From NCBI RefSeq assembly GCF_022410465.1, contig NZ_JAJSON010000004.1, positions 103,088-167,087 on the forward strand: a DNA stretch of 64,000 bases, written 5' to 3'. Shown here piece by piece: positions 1 to 8,565 of the stretch. The position numbers and the translations under genes are program-made. The notes beneath the pieces are model-generated. The model worked only from the letters and a program-made list of their open reading frames with translations, was not told the DNA's origin and ran no database searches. Position 1 is the stretch's first letter; each line of letters begins with the position of its first letter. This DNA is from Christiangramia crocea. GTDB lineage: Bacteria > Bacteroidota > Bacteroidia > Flavobacteriales > Flavobacteriaceae.

Positions 1-1055
1 GCCCAGATCCTGTCCAGACCTTCTTCAGGATCTTCGATTTCTATGGACTTTTTATCCTGCAAACATCCATATTTTGGAATCTGAATGTATTTGTTCAGCT
101 CCTTTTTAAACCTTCCGCTGCTTAGGGAATCCTTCCAGCTGGAGATCACTTCATTTTGTTCGATCTTATAGAAGGCCAGTTTGATAGCTTCCTTATAATG
201 AATAGGCTGGATGTTCAACATTTCCTGAAGTCTGGTATCTTTCGTGATTACTTCTACCGACATACTGTCTACCAGATTCTGGGCAAGCCTGTAGGATGTT
301 GAAGTGACAAAGTATAGCCAGTAAGAACTTAGTTTTGGCGACAAAAAAGGTACACCTATGATCCAGAGCTTTAATCCACGGACCTCGGCATATTGTTCCA
401 TCATTTCCTGATAGGTTAAAATATCGGGACCTCCAACATCAAAGGATTCATTATAACATTCCTCCCTGCAAATCACTCCGGTGAGATATTGAATAATATT
501 TCTAACTGCAATTGGTTGAGATTTTGTTTTTACCCATTTCGGGGTGACCATAACCGGCAGTTTTTCACATAGGTCCCTAATGATCTCAAAAGAAGAACTT
601 CCTGAACCTACAATTATAGCAGCTCTTAAAACTGTAAGGTTAAAATTACCTTTGTACAGGATCTCTTCAACTGCTTTTCTTGACTCTAAATGCTTGGAAA
701 GGTTTTCTTCATTGATAATTCCACTGAGATAAATAACCTGATTTACAGAAGTTTCAGCCATCATTTTGTTGAAATTCTCGGCAGCTTCAGCTTCCTGCTT
801 ATCAAATTCTTTGGTGGAACCGGTCATGGAGTGTATCAGGTAATAAGCGATATCAATATTCCTGATCTTTTCAGGTGTCGTTGAATCTTTAAGAAAATCC
901 AGTTCAACAATCTCTACTTTTTCCTTTAGCTCGTCAATAGAGGTAAACCTGTTCCTGTTTCTAACAGCGCAAACAACTTCATGCCCCTGCTCAAGTAATT
1001 GTGGCAGAAGTCTCATTCCAATATAACCATTGGCACCGGTAAGTAATATGCGCAT
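1..1055 (-). CDS. NAD(P)-binding SDR-family protein with DUF2867-like C-terminus (3' end cut by window)
   Basis: Translating the minus strand from the ATG at 1055 gives an N-terminus starting MRILLTGANGYIGMRLLP, the Gly-rich dinucleotide-binding Rossmann motif (TGANGYIG) of atypical short-chain dehydrogenases. Further on are AYYLIHSM and VLRAAIIVGSGSSSFEIIRDL, typical of the NmrA-like/epimerase proteins that carry a DUF2867 tail. About 351 codons are open with no stop before the window edge, so the C-terminus is missing. The substrate cannot be read from the sequence; relatives are usually annotated only as NAD(P)H-binding or oxidoreductase. It is divergent from the small membrane protein gene at 1126, with about 70 bases between them. 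Confidence 0.85.
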   Translation of the reverse strand, partial: MRILLTGANGYIGMRLLPQLLEQGHEVVCAVRNRNRFTSIDELKEKVEIVELDFLKDSTTPEKIRNIDIAYYLIHSMTGSTKEFDKQEAEAAENFNKMMAETSVNQVIYLSGIINEENLSKHLESRKAVEEILYKGNFNLTVLRAAIIVGSGSSSFEIIRDLCEKLPVMVTPKWVKTKSQPIAVRNIIQYLTGVICREECYNESFDVGGPDILTYQEMMEQYAEVRGLKLWIIGVPFLSPKLSSYWLYFVTSTSYRLAQNLVDSMSVEVITKDTRLQEMLNIQPIHYKEAIKLAFYKIEQNEVISSWKDSLSSGRFKKELNKYIQIPKYGCLQDKKSIEIEDPEEGLDRIW

Positions 1056-1125
1056 TTGAAGGATTTGAACTTCAAATTAGAAATTTAATTATTACTTTCA
1101 CTTCAGATTAATAAAACTTTATTAA

Positions 1126-1329
1126 ATGAATAACGTGCTGAAATTCGTTCTTCTAATCATTGGGATTGGACTTGTAGGGTATGGGCTGTATGATCTTTTA
1201 ACACCTGAATTTTCTATAGATGCAGGACCATTACAGGTTGAAGCACATGGAGACAATACCCAGTCTTACGCTATGATCATTTTTGGGATCCTTTCTTTAG
1301 TAGGAGGCCTGGCTTTTAGAAAGAGATAA
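1126..1329 (+). CDS. small two-helix membrane protein
   Basis: 67 residues. A hydrophobic helix spans about residues 5-24 and a second about 49-63, with a short polar segment between them (DAGPLQVEAHGDNTQ) and a basic end (RKR). This resembles the DUF3185-type small inner-membrane proteins common in bacteria, but I cannot assign a function. The start is an ATG 70 bases from the divergent SDR gene. The convergent hypothetical gene ends 17 bases downstream. Confidence 0.6.
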   Translation: MNNVLKFVLLIIGIGLVGYGLYDLLTPEFSIDAGPLQVEAHGDNTQSYAMIIFGILSLVGGLAFRKR

Positions 1330-1346
1330 TTCTTTAAACAAACAGT

Positions 1347-1772
1347 TTAAAGATCTTCAATTTGCGTCGGTGCGTTATCTGACCTATAATCAATGATCTT
1401 TCTGAAGAATTTATGGATACCCGGTTTATCAGCTTTTACTTTGATGAAGTAGTGATCTTTATGAATGCTGTATTCTTCTGCTCTTCCCTTATAGAGGTTC
1501 AGCTTGAAATAGGGGATTACCAGGGCATAGGTTTCCAGTAATGATCTGAACATCACTACAATTCCGTTATTCCTCATCTCAACATTACAAACATTGGCAT
1601 TATTATCCAGGATTAGAAGATTATAGATATCAATACTTGCCGAAGTGATCTGTAATTTTGGCGAGCCGGTACCCTTGAGTTTCACCCTTTCAAAAAGTGT
1701 GAAAGGCTTTCCAACCTCTTTATTTATTTTTTCTGAAATGGCCGGCCGGTTGTAGGAAATATTCAGTAGCAT
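1347..1772 (-). CDS. conserved hypothetical protein, 141 aa
   Basis: I do not recognise a named family. The protein starts MLLNISYNRPAISEKINKEV and is soluble, with no signal peptide or membrane helix. It mixes short beta-like stretches (LLILDNNANVCNVEMRNNGIVVMF) with a basic helix near the end (HKFFRKIIDY). The open frame extends upstream to 1898, but that would overlap the argS start on the other strand and add low-complexity Lys/Phe sequence. The ATG at 1772, preceded by an A-rich stretch, is therefore preferred. It is divergent from argS. Confidence 0.6.
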   Translation of the reverse strand: MLLNISYNRPAISEKINKEVGKPFTLFERVKLKGTGSPKLQITSASIDIYNLLILDNNANVCNVEMRNNGIVVMFRSLLETYALVIPYFKLNLYKGRAEEYSIHKDHYFIKVKADKPGIHKFFRKIIDYRSDNAPTQIEDL

Positions 1773-1835
1773 TTCTTTTTTTTTAAATATAAGGATTTGA
1801 GCACAAAGCCTGACTCCTGAAACTTCATTTCTTTT

Positions 1836-1843
1836 TATCTTTG
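1836..1843 (+). promoter_or_regulatory. -7 box (TAnnTTTG) of argS
   Basis: TATCTTTG matches the Bacteroidota -7 consensus exactly. It lies 40 bases before the argS ATG, which gives a leader of about 35 nt. No clear -33 TTG is present at 17-23 bases upstream. Confidence 0.5.
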
Positions 1844-1883
1844 CGCACTTAATAACAAGAAATACCCTAAAAAGCATAGGAAA

Positions 1884-3662
1884 ATGAATATTGAACAAAT
1901 TCTTGCATCAAAGGTCAAAGAAGCCGTCAGAAAAAATTACGAGGTAGAACCTGAAAATATCGAATTTCAGCCTACGCGTAAGGATTTTGAAGGTGATATA
2001 ACTTTGGTGGTCTTCCCTATGCTCAAGCAGGTTAAGACAAATCCAGCCCAATTAGCTGAAAATATTGGTAAATATCTTGAAGATGAAGTAGAAGAGGTAG
2101 CCGGGTTTAATGTGATACAGGGTTTTCTGAATATCGTTATAAGTGATAAGTATTATATCAATTTCTTCAATGAGGTAAAGGATAGAAAAGATTTCGGTAT
2201 TCTTTTGCCACAGAGCGATGCAAGCGGGATCATGGTGGAGTATTCTTCGCCAAATACTAACAAACCCCTGCATTTAGGTCATATTAGAAATAACCTCCTG
2301 GGGTATTCGGTTTCTGAAATACTTAAAGCTGCGGGCAACAAGGTTTATAAAGTTCAGGTGATCAACGATCGTGGTATACATATCTGTAAATCCATGGTGG
2401 CCTGGCAAAAATTCGGAAATGGAGAAACTCCGGAATCTGCGGGCTTAAAAGGAGATAAGCTGGTCGGCAACTATTACGTAAAATTCGATCAGGAATATAA
2501 AAAGGAAATAGCACAACTTCAGGAAGAAGGGAAATCTGAGGATGAAGCAAAAGCGGGAGCCCCTATTTTTGTTGAGGCTCAGGATATGCTTAGAAAATGG
2601 GAGGCCAACGACCCTGAAGTGGTAAAGCTTTGGGAGACTATGAACCAGTGGGTTTATGATGGCTTCGATAAGACTTACGATGCCCTGGGCGTAGATTTCG
2701 ACAAGAATTACTATGAGAGCCAGACGTATCTTTTAGGAAAAGATAATGTGAAAAAAGGTCTTGAGGATGGGGTTTTCTTTAAAAAGGAAGACGGCAGTGT
2801 ATGGATAGATCTTAGTGATGAAGGGCTCGATGAAAAGATCGTTCTTAGAAGTGATGGTACCGCTGTTTACATGACGCAGGATATCGGCACTGCCATTCAG
2901 CGCTTTAAGGATTTTGATATCAACCAGATGGTTTATACGGTTGGGAATGAACAGGATTATCACTTCAAGGTGCTGTTCCTTATTCTGAAAAAACTGGGGT
3001 ATGACTGGGCTGATTCCCTTTACCATCTGAGCTATGGAATGGTGGATCTTCCATCCGGAAAAATGAAAAGTAGGGAAGGGACCGTTGTAGATGCCGATGA
3101 TCTGATTAAAGAAATGGCGGCTACCGCGAAAGATATTTCCGAGGAACTAGGAAAACTGGATGGCTATACGGAATCTGAAAAAGAGGAATTATATCGCATT
3201 ATAGGGCTTGGTGCTCTTAAATATTATATACTTAAAGTAGATCCCCGAAAGAGAATCCTCTTCAATCCTGAAGAATCGGTAGATTTTCAGGGGAATACAG
3301 GACCGTTTATTCAGTACACCTATGCACGTATCCAGTCTATCTTAAGAAAGGCTGAATTTGATACATCTGCAGAATTGCCTAAGGAATTTCAATTCCATGA
3401 AAAAGAGAAGGAACTGATCAAACAGGTGCAGTTATTTCCTGAAACCGTTGGACTGGCAGCGGAAAATCTGTCTCCGGCCCTGATTGCAAATTATATATAT
3501 GAACTGGTAAAATCTTTCAACTCATTTTACCAGAATGTTCCAATTCTGGGAATTGAAGATGAAGATGAAAAAGTTTTTAGGGTTCAGTTATCCAGACTAG
3601 TAGCGAATATTATAAAATCAGGATTTAAGCTCCTTGGAATTGAGGTTCCTGAAAGGATGTAA
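1884..3662 (+). CDS. argS: arginyl-tRNA synthetase
   Basis: Class I aminoacyl-tRNA synthetase that charges tRNA-Arg in the cytoplasm. The 592-residue length is usual for bacterial ArgS. An N-terminal Add-1 domain (about residues 1-90) is followed by the catalytic Rossmann domain. This carries the HIGH signature as HLGH near residue 129, in the context SSPNTNKPLHLGHIRNN, and the KMSKS equivalent KMKSREG near 392. The C-terminal helical anticodon-binding domain ends with a typical ArgS tail (GFKLLGIEVPERM). The gene is monocistronic: it has its own -7 box and ends in a hairpin shared with the convergent gene. Confidence 0.98.
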   Translation: MNIEQILASKVKEAVRKNYEVEPENIEFQPTRKDFEGDITLVVFPMLKQVKTNPAQLAENIGKYLEDEVEEVAGFNVIQGFLNIVISDKYYINFFNEVKDRKDFGILLPQSDASGIMVEYSSPNTNKPLHLGHIRNNLLGYSVSEILKAAGNKVYKVQVINDRGIHICKSMVAWQKFGNGETPESAGLKGDKLVGNYYVKFDQEYKKEIAQLQEEGKSEDEAKAGAPIFVEAQDMLRKWEANDPEVVKLWETMNQWVYDGFDKTYDALGVDFDKNYYESQTYLLGKDNVKKGLEDGVFFKKEDGSVWIDLSDEGLDEKIVLRSDGTAVYMTQDIGTAIQRFKDFDINQMVYTVGNEQDYHFKVLFLILKKLGYDWADSLYHLSYGMVDLPSGKMKSREGTVVDADDLIKEMAATAKDISEELGKLDGYTESEKEELYRIIGLGALKYYILKVDPRKRILFNPEESVDFQGNTGPFIQYTYARIQSILRKAEFDTSAELPKEFQFHEKEKELIKQVQLFPETVGLAAENLSPALIANYIYELVKSFNSFYQNVPILGIEDEDEKVFRVQLSRLVANIIKSGFKLLGIEVPERM

Positions 3663-3664
3663 AC

Positions 3665-3711
3665 TTCCCCTTATCTGTATAGAATATGCCAGATAAGGGA
3701 AAGAACTTTTT
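3665..3711. terminator. bidirectional hairpin terminator between argS and the convergent gene
   Basis: CCCCTTATCTG (from 3667) pairs with CAGATAAGGG (3690-3699) across a 12-nt loop. A run of T follows at 3707-3712, and a T-rich arm serves the other strand less well. It sits in the 48-bp gap between two converging genes. Confidence 0.7.
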
Positions 3712-5504
3712 TAAATTAATTGCTTTTTTAACTGGGAGATTTCTCCCTCAGAATCCAAAAGTATATTTCGGAATTGTTCTGAATTGGAGAGATAATTCTC
3801 TGCCAGGAGACCCCTGTAGTATTTAATCCCTTCTAGAAGATTATCACAAAATCTTTCATATGTTTTGACAGCTTTCGGATCAGGAGAAATATGTTGTAAT
3901 ACCTGTTTTTTAATATAATCCACATATAGCTGCAATTCTTTGGCAAACATATTAGGCCGGTCTTTTCGGTCCATGATATTCTTCCAGCCGTAAATATGAC
4001 CTATTATTTCCTGCAGACTGACCTTCTTTGTAAAATTGGCAATATTAGGGCCGGGGCAAATAGTTACCTCTTTTAGATTTTTAACGAATTTCTCTTTGTA
4101 TTGTATTACGGCTGAATTGCTAAGGCCAACACAAAGACATTCTTTCGCCAGAACTTCACTTTTACGTTTTTCATAATCTGCTTCGGGTAACTGTGAAGCT
4201 TTCAATTGTTCGAGTTTTAAAGTCTGATATTTTTTTGAAGCAGTACAAATAGGTTTTTTTGTGAATTCGGTATTTGAAACCAGATATTTTTCAGGACAGC
4301 TGCTACCCGGACTCTCCTGAGCTATTCTTTTTAACCTCTCTTTTTCAGCGCTTGTCCCTTTTAGATAATTAAAACTTACGCCTAACGGACTGCTCTCACT
4401 CAGAACCACATCTTTATCTTTTGATTTCTGAAGAACCTTTAAAGTGTCATCCTCTACAGTGGTTGCTTCCGGGCAAAGTAAAAAAGGAGTACCCCATCCG
4501 GTACTGTCAACCTGGTAATATTTCTGCAGAAACTGATCTTCTTCATAAGTGCCGATTCCTCCCTGTGCTGTGATCTTTATGGGATGAGGCTTTTTGAATT
4601 CATTAAGGCCCAGAGCCGAGACGGATTTATTATAGATTTCGAACAGGCTTTCCTGCAGTTCGTTTTTCCTGTTTTTAAACTCTTCCAGAATAGGGCCCAT
4701 CAGTGCTCCCTGAGTAGCGAAAGCATGACCTCCGCAGTTCAGGCCAGATTCTATTCTGAATTCGCTTACCCAAATGCCTTTCTTTGCGAGATATTTTCCC
4801 TGAATTAAAGCAGATCGGAAATCACTGACCTTAATGGCGATCTTCTTCCTGAACTCTCCTAGCGCATGAGCATCGAATTCCCTGAAGCTCCCCAGATAAT
4901 TAAATAACCTGGGATTCATGCCTGCAGAGAATATGACTGTGGAATTTTCAAGATCGCTTTTGGCGTAGCCTTTAAGGGCGGTTAAAGCATCGGAGTGATC
5001 AGGAATGGGGCTTCCATTTTTATCTGAGACCTCTCTGTCTACCTTTGTCATTATATTTACTTCTATAGACCCGGCCTTTACTTCTTTTCTTAGCTCTCTT
5101 TCTATCAACTTTTTCTTTTCTGGCAGTTCTGTAGTCTTAAATTGAAGGAATTTTTTCTTCAGGGAACTTCCATCAGGTAACATTTCGAAGTATTTCACCA
5201 GATCTGAGCCAGCCTCAAAAGAAGAGTCTCGTAGTTCTTCCAGGCGCTTCTTTACATTTTTATTTATGAGGTTCAGGTAATCGGTAATTCTTTTCGCCCT
5301 GTAATCTTTTTCGCGAGTAGTGATAGGAACATAAGTCTCGTTGTTCTGTTTGTAGTAGACTCTTCTCATAACCTCAATGAGATTGTCTTCAACAATAGAT
5401 AGGGCTGAGTTAATGCCGAAACCTGCTACTTTAATTGGAGTGTCTATGGTATAGGCAATTCCCATTACAGGAATATGAAATGTATGAGGAGATTGGTCTT
5501 TCAT
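3711..5504 (-). CDS. uncharacterised 597-residue cysteine-rich protein, possible TIM-barrel enzyme
   Basis: I recognise this as a conserved but unnamed bacterial protein and cannot assign a function. It has no signal peptide or membrane helix. Striking motifs are an N-terminal MGIAYTIDTPIKVAGFGI, a central SGLNCGGHAFATQGALMGP, then ITAQGGIGTYEED and GWGTPFLLCPEATTVEDDTL. The AQGGI and GTPFL..PEA pattern recalls FMN-dependent TIM-barrel enzymes such as nitronate monooxygenase or glutamate synthase. The C-terminal third holds several well-spaced cysteines (SSCPEKY, KPICTAS, KECLCVGLSNSA, VTICPGPNI), which could bind a metal or Fe-S cluster. The TIM-barrel and metal ideas are inference. The start is the ATG at 5504. 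It is divergent from ffh, with about 217 bp between them. Confidence 0.8.
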   Translation of the reverse strand: MKDQSPHTFHIPVMGIAYTIDTPIKVAGFGINSALSIVEDNLIEVMRRVYYKQNNETYVPITTREKDYRAKRITDYLNLINKNVKKRLEELRDSSFEAGSDLVKYFEMLPDGSSLKKKFLQFKTTELPEKKKLIERELRKEVKAGSIEVNIMTKVDREVSDKNGSPIPDHSDALTALKGYAKSDLENSTVIFSAGMNPRLFNYLGSFREFDAHALGEFRKKIAIKVSDFRSALIQGKYLAKKGIWVSEFRIESGLNCGGHAFATQGALMGPILEEFKNRKNELQESLFEIYNKSVSALGLNEFKKPHPIKITAQGGIGTYEEDQFLQKYYQVDSTGWGTPFLLCPEATTVEDDTLKVLQKSKDKDVVLSESSPLGVSFNYLKGTSAEKERLKRIAQESPGSSCPEKYLVSNTEFTKKPICTASKKYQTLKLEQLKASQLPEADYEKRKSEVLAKECLCVGLSNSAVIQYKEKFVKNLKEVTICPGPNIANFTKKVSLQEIIGHIYGWKNIMDRKDRPNMFAKELQLYVDYIKKQVLQHISPDPKAVKTYERFCDNLLEGIKYYRGLLAENYLSNSEQFRNILLDSEGEISQLKKQLI

Positions 5505-5668
5505 TGCAAAAATTTTAAGCAGGCAAGATGAAGTATTTGTGAAACCTAAAAAATGATATTTATCATATAAGTCTCCTTCATTACAGGAAAGATTGAAAAT
5601 ATCCCGGGAGTGAGTGTTTTATTAGACAGCATTTTGAAATAAACTTTTTCACTTCAGCTTCAAATCAT

Positions 5669-5676
5669 TAAATTTG
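5669..5676 (+). promoter_or_regulatory. -7 box (TAnnTTTG) of ffh
   Basis: TAAATTTG matches the Bacteroidota -7 consensus 46 bases before the ffh ATG. No good -33 TTG is visible. The predicted transcription start falls on the palindrome at 5681. Confidence 0.45.
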
Positions 5677-5680
5677 CAAC

Positions 5681-5697
5681 TCGCTGCCTGGCAGCGA
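5681..5697. promoter_or_regulatory. 17-bp perfect dyad at the ffh transcription start
   Basis: TCGCTGCC and GGCAGCGA are exact inverted arms around a single central T, GC-rich in an AT-rich spacer. It lies 5 bases after the -7 box, so it could be an operator or a 5'-end mRNA hairpin. No known regulator is matched. Confidence 0.4.
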
Positions 5698-5721
5698 CAG
5701 ATTAAAATCACAGGAAAGAAT

Positions 5722-7050
5722 ATGTTTGATAATTTAAGCGATAAGTTAGATAATGCCTTACACGTATTAAAAGGGCATGGCCAGATCACCGAAGTTAATG
5801 TAGCTGAAACCCTTAAAGAGGTTAGGCGTGCACTTGTAGATGCCGATGTTAACTATAAAATTGCTAAAGAATTTACCAGTACGGTAAAAGAAAAAGCGCT
5901 TGGCCAGAATGTTCTTACGGCATTGAAGCCGGGGCAGATGATGGTGAAGCTGGTAAAAGACGAGCTTACCGAATTGATGGGTGGAGAAGCGGAAGGTATC
6001 GACCTTTCCGGAGATCCTTCAGTGATCCTGATGTCTGGTCTTCAGGGTAGTGGTAAAACTACTTTCTCCGGAAAACTTGCTAATTTCCTTAAAAACAAAA
6101 AATCAAAAAAACCTCTTCTTGTTGCCTGTGATGTATACCGTCCTGCGGCGATAAATCAGCTTCATGTTGTTGGAGAGCAGGTTGGTGTAGAGGTGTATTC
6201 TGAAGAAGGAAATCAGGACCCTGTAGCTATTTCCAAAAATGCTATTGCTCACGCTAAAGAAAATGGCCATAATGTAGTGATCATCGATACCGCTGGGCGA
6301 CTTGCTGTAGATGAGGCGATGATGACCGAGATCTCGAATATTCATCAGGCGATAGAGCCTAATGAAACATTATTTGTGGTTGATTCGATGACCGGTCAGG
6401 ATGCGGTGAACACAGCCAAGGCATTTAATGATCGTCTGGATTTTGATGGAGTAATCCTTACAAAACTGGATGGTGATACTCGTGGTGGAGCGGCAATTTC
6501 TATTAAATCTGTAGTTAATAAACCAATAAAATTCATCGGTACCGGTGAGAAAATGGATGCGATTGACATCTTTTATCCTTCCCGTATGGCCGACAGGATC
6601 CTGGGAATGGGGGATGTTGTTTCCCTTGTGGAACGTGCCCAAGAGCAGTATGATGAAGAAGAAGCACGAAAGCTTCAGAAAAAGATCGCCAAAAATAAAT
6701 TCGGTTTTGATGATTTCCTGACTCAGCTTCAGCAGATCAAAAAGATGGGGTCTATGAAAGATCTTATGGGAATGATACCTGGTGCAGGAAAGATGCTGAA
6801 GGATGTAGATATTGATGATGATGCCTTTAAGGGAATTGAAGCCATAATCCATTCGATGACCCCGGACGAAAGAAGTGAGCCGAAGATCATTAACGCGAGT
6901 AGAAAGAAAAGAATCGCGAAAGGTTCAGGAACTTCTGTTCAGGAGGTAAATCAGTTGATCAAGCAATTCAACCAGATGGGCAAAATGATGAAGATGATGC
7001 AGGGTGGCGGAGGCCGAAAAATGATGCAAATGATGAAGGGGATGAAGTAA
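5722..7050 (+). CDS. ffh: signal recognition particle GTPase Ffh (SRP54)
   Basis: Binds 4.5S RNA and signal sequences and delivers ribosome-nascent chain complexes to FtsY at the membrane. The protein has 442 residues. An N-domain helical bundle comes first, followed by the G domain with Walker A GLQGSGKTT near residue 105, DTAGR, and TKLDGDTRGG. The Met-rich M domain ends in repeated MMKMM/MMQMM motifs that bind signal peptide and RNA. I place the start at ATG 5722 (MFDNLSDKLD), the usual Ffh N-terminus, rather than the in-frame upstream TTG, which would add a non-conserved extension running back across the promoter dyad. folD follows 44 bp downstream on the same strand. Confidence 0.98.
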   Translation: MFDNLSDKLDNALHVLKGHGQITEVNVAETLKEVRRALVDADVNYKIAKEFTSTVKEKALGQNVLTALKPGQMMVKLVKDELTELMGGEAEGIDLSGDPSVILMSGLQGSGKTTFSGKLANFLKNKKSKKPLLVACDVYRPAAINQLHVVGEQVGVEVYSEEGNQDPVAISKNAIAHAKENGHNVVIIDTAGRLAVDEAMMTEISNIHQAIEPNETLFVVDSMTGQDAVNTAKAFNDRLDFDGVILTKLDGDTRGGAAISIKSVVNKPIKFIGTGEKMDAIDIFYPSRMADRILGMGDVVSLVERAQEQYDEEEARKLQKKIAKNKFGFDDFLTQLQQIKKMGSMKDLMGMIPGAGKMLKDVDIDDDAFKGIEAIIHSMTPDERSEPKIINASRKKRIAKGSGTSVQEVNQLIKQFNQMGKMMKMMQGGGGRKMMQMMKGMK

Positions 7051-7094
7051 TTCCCTTTTTTTGATTTAATACTCAACATTAACAAAACTAATAA

Positions 7095-7997
7095 ATGACA
7101 ATTCTCGACGGTAAAAAGGTCAGTAATGATATCAAGGATGAAATTGCTGCTGAGGTTACCAAAATGAAAGAACGTGGTGAGAAAGTTCCACATCTTGCTG
7201 CAATTATTGTTGGAAAGGATGGCGCGAGTTTAACCTACGTAAACAGTAAGGTGAAAGCCTGTGAAAGAGTAGGTTTTGAATCATCGCTTTACCGCCTGCC
7301 TAATACGGTAAGTGAACTCGAATTACTTGACAAGATCGAAGAGCTGAATAAGAATGATAATATTGATGGTTTTATCGTGCAGCTGCCATTGCCACCGCAG
7401 ATAGATACCCAGAAAGTATTAAATGCCGTTGACCCCGATAAGGATGTGGATGGATTCCATCCTACGAACTTCGGAAAGATGGCTCTGGATATGACCACCT
7501 TTATCCCGGCGACTCCATTTGGAATTCTAGAACTGCTTGAACGTTATGATATTCCCACAAAAGGGAAGCATACAGTAGTAATTGGTCGAAGCTATATAGT
7601 AGGAAGGCCAATGAGTATACTTATGGGCCGAAGTGGATTTCCCGGAAACTCAACTGTAACTCTTACTCACGAATTCACTAAGAATATCACCCAGGTCACT
7701 TCACAGGCCGATATTATCATTATTGCCGTAGGAATCCCTGATTTCCTGAAAGGGGAAATGATAAAGGATGATGCGGTGATCATTGATGTAGGGATCACCA
7801 GGGTGCCAGATGAGAATGCCGAAAGGGGTTATGTTATAAAGGGGGATGTTGATTTTGATAATGTTAGTAAACGAGCCTCTTATATTACACCAGTGCCTGG
7901 TGGAGTAGGCCCTATGACTGTTTCTATGCTTCTGAAGAATACTCTCCTCGCAAGGGAAAGACATAAAAAAAGAGCCCTGGAGGCTCAGAGAAAATAA
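7095..7997 (+). CDS. folD: bifunctional methylenetetrahydrofolate dehydrogenase/cyclohydrolase FolD
   Basis: Interconverts 5,10-methylene-THF, 5,10-methenyl-THF and 10-formyl-THF in cytoplasmic one-carbon metabolism. The 300-residue length is normal. The catalytic motif YVNSK (Tyr48-Lys52) is intact, as are the family signatures VQLPLPPQID and, near the C-terminus, TPVGGVGPMT-like TPVPGGVGPMT. The NADP-binding Rossmann segment is VVIGRSYIVGRPMSILM. It lies 44 bp after ffh and may be co-transcribed with it. It ends 2 bp before the REP-like palindrome, which probably acts as its terminator. Confidence 0.98.
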   Translation: MTILDGKKVSNDIKDEIAAEVTKMKERGEKVPHLAAIIVGKDGASLTYVNSKVKACERVGFESSLYRLPNTVSELELLDKIEELNKNDNIDGFIVQLPLPPQIDTQKVLNAVDPDKDVDGFHPTNFGKMALDMTTFIPATPFGILELLERYDIPTKGKHTVVIGRSYIVGRPMSILMGRSGFPGNSTVTLTHEFTKNITQVTSQADIIIIAVGIPDFLKGEMIKDDAVIIDVGITRVPDENAERGYVIKGDVDFDNVSKRASYITPVPGGVGPMTVSMLLKNTLLARERHKKRALEAQRK

Positions 7998-7998
7998 A

Positions 7999-8129
7999 AA
8001 AGAGGTCTAAAAGTACGGGATGCCGGTCATTACGAACAAAGTGAAGTAATCTGCCTTTTGATTACCTGTAATGTGGAGATTGCTTCGTTCCTGGCAATGA
8101 TAGGTTAAATAAACTTTTTAGACCTCTTT
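7999..8129. repeat. REP/MITE-like long imperfect palindrome between folD and DUF1232 gene
   Basis: The outer arms are AAAGAGGTCTAAAAGT (7999-8014) and its reverse complement with one extra T (8113-8129). Inside are nested arms: 8023-8055 pairs imperfectly with 8075-8104. Read on the minus strand, the right inner arm contains CATTGCCAGGAACGAAGCAA. This is very close to the dispersed CATTGCGAGGAACGAAGCAA repeat known from many bacterial genomes, including Bacteroidota. The element fills the whole gap between two convergent genes, so it may also end transcription from both sides. Only this copy was noticed in the window. Confidence 0.75.
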
Positions 8130-8131
8130 CT

Positions 8132-8545
8132 TTAAGTAGCTTCTTCCGCTTCTGCATGTTCGAGTTTCCAGTCCAGATAATTATGCAGGTCAGATTCAAT
8201 GAATCTTAGACCGAAGGTGAGTACAGCAAAATCATCAATATAACCTAGGCCGGGAATAAAATCCGGAACAATATCGAAAGGGTTTAGGATATAAAGAAAA
8301 GCAAAAGCTATAGTAGCGATGGTAAACCATGGAACCTGGGTGTAAATACCTTTTCTATAGTCTTTAAGCATTCCGTACATCACTTTTCCTAATTCGGTAT
8401 ATTTTTTAAGCATGTTGGAATTAATGATCTTATCGGCAATTTCTTCCTGATTTCTCATTACCACATCCACATCGTCATCATCAATTTTAGTGATTTCGGT
8501 CTTTACAAAATCTTCATCTATTTCTTTTTTCTTTTTTCCGAACAT
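8132..8545 (-). CDS. DUF1232 (YkvA-like) membrane protein
   Basis: 137 residues. The C-terminal half carries the DUF1232 signature NPFDIVPDFIPGLGYIDDF just after a single hydrophobic helix (PWFTIATIAFAFLYIL). The N-terminal half is charged and helical. The biochemical role of DUF1232 proteins is unknown. It is the last gene of a minus-strand run (VOC protein, AI-2E-type permease, DUF1232) with 20 bp to the permease gene, and it stops 2 bp from the REP-like repeat. Confidence 0.85.
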   Translation of the reverse strand: MFGKKKKEIDEDFVKTEITKIDDDDVDVVMRNQEEIADKIINSNMLKKYTELGKVMYGMLKDYRKGIYTQVPWFTIATIAFAFLYILNPFDIVPDFIPGLGYIDDFAVLTFGLRFIESDLHNYLDWKLEHAEAEEAT

Positions 8546-8565
8546 ATCTCCCTTTGTTTAAATTA

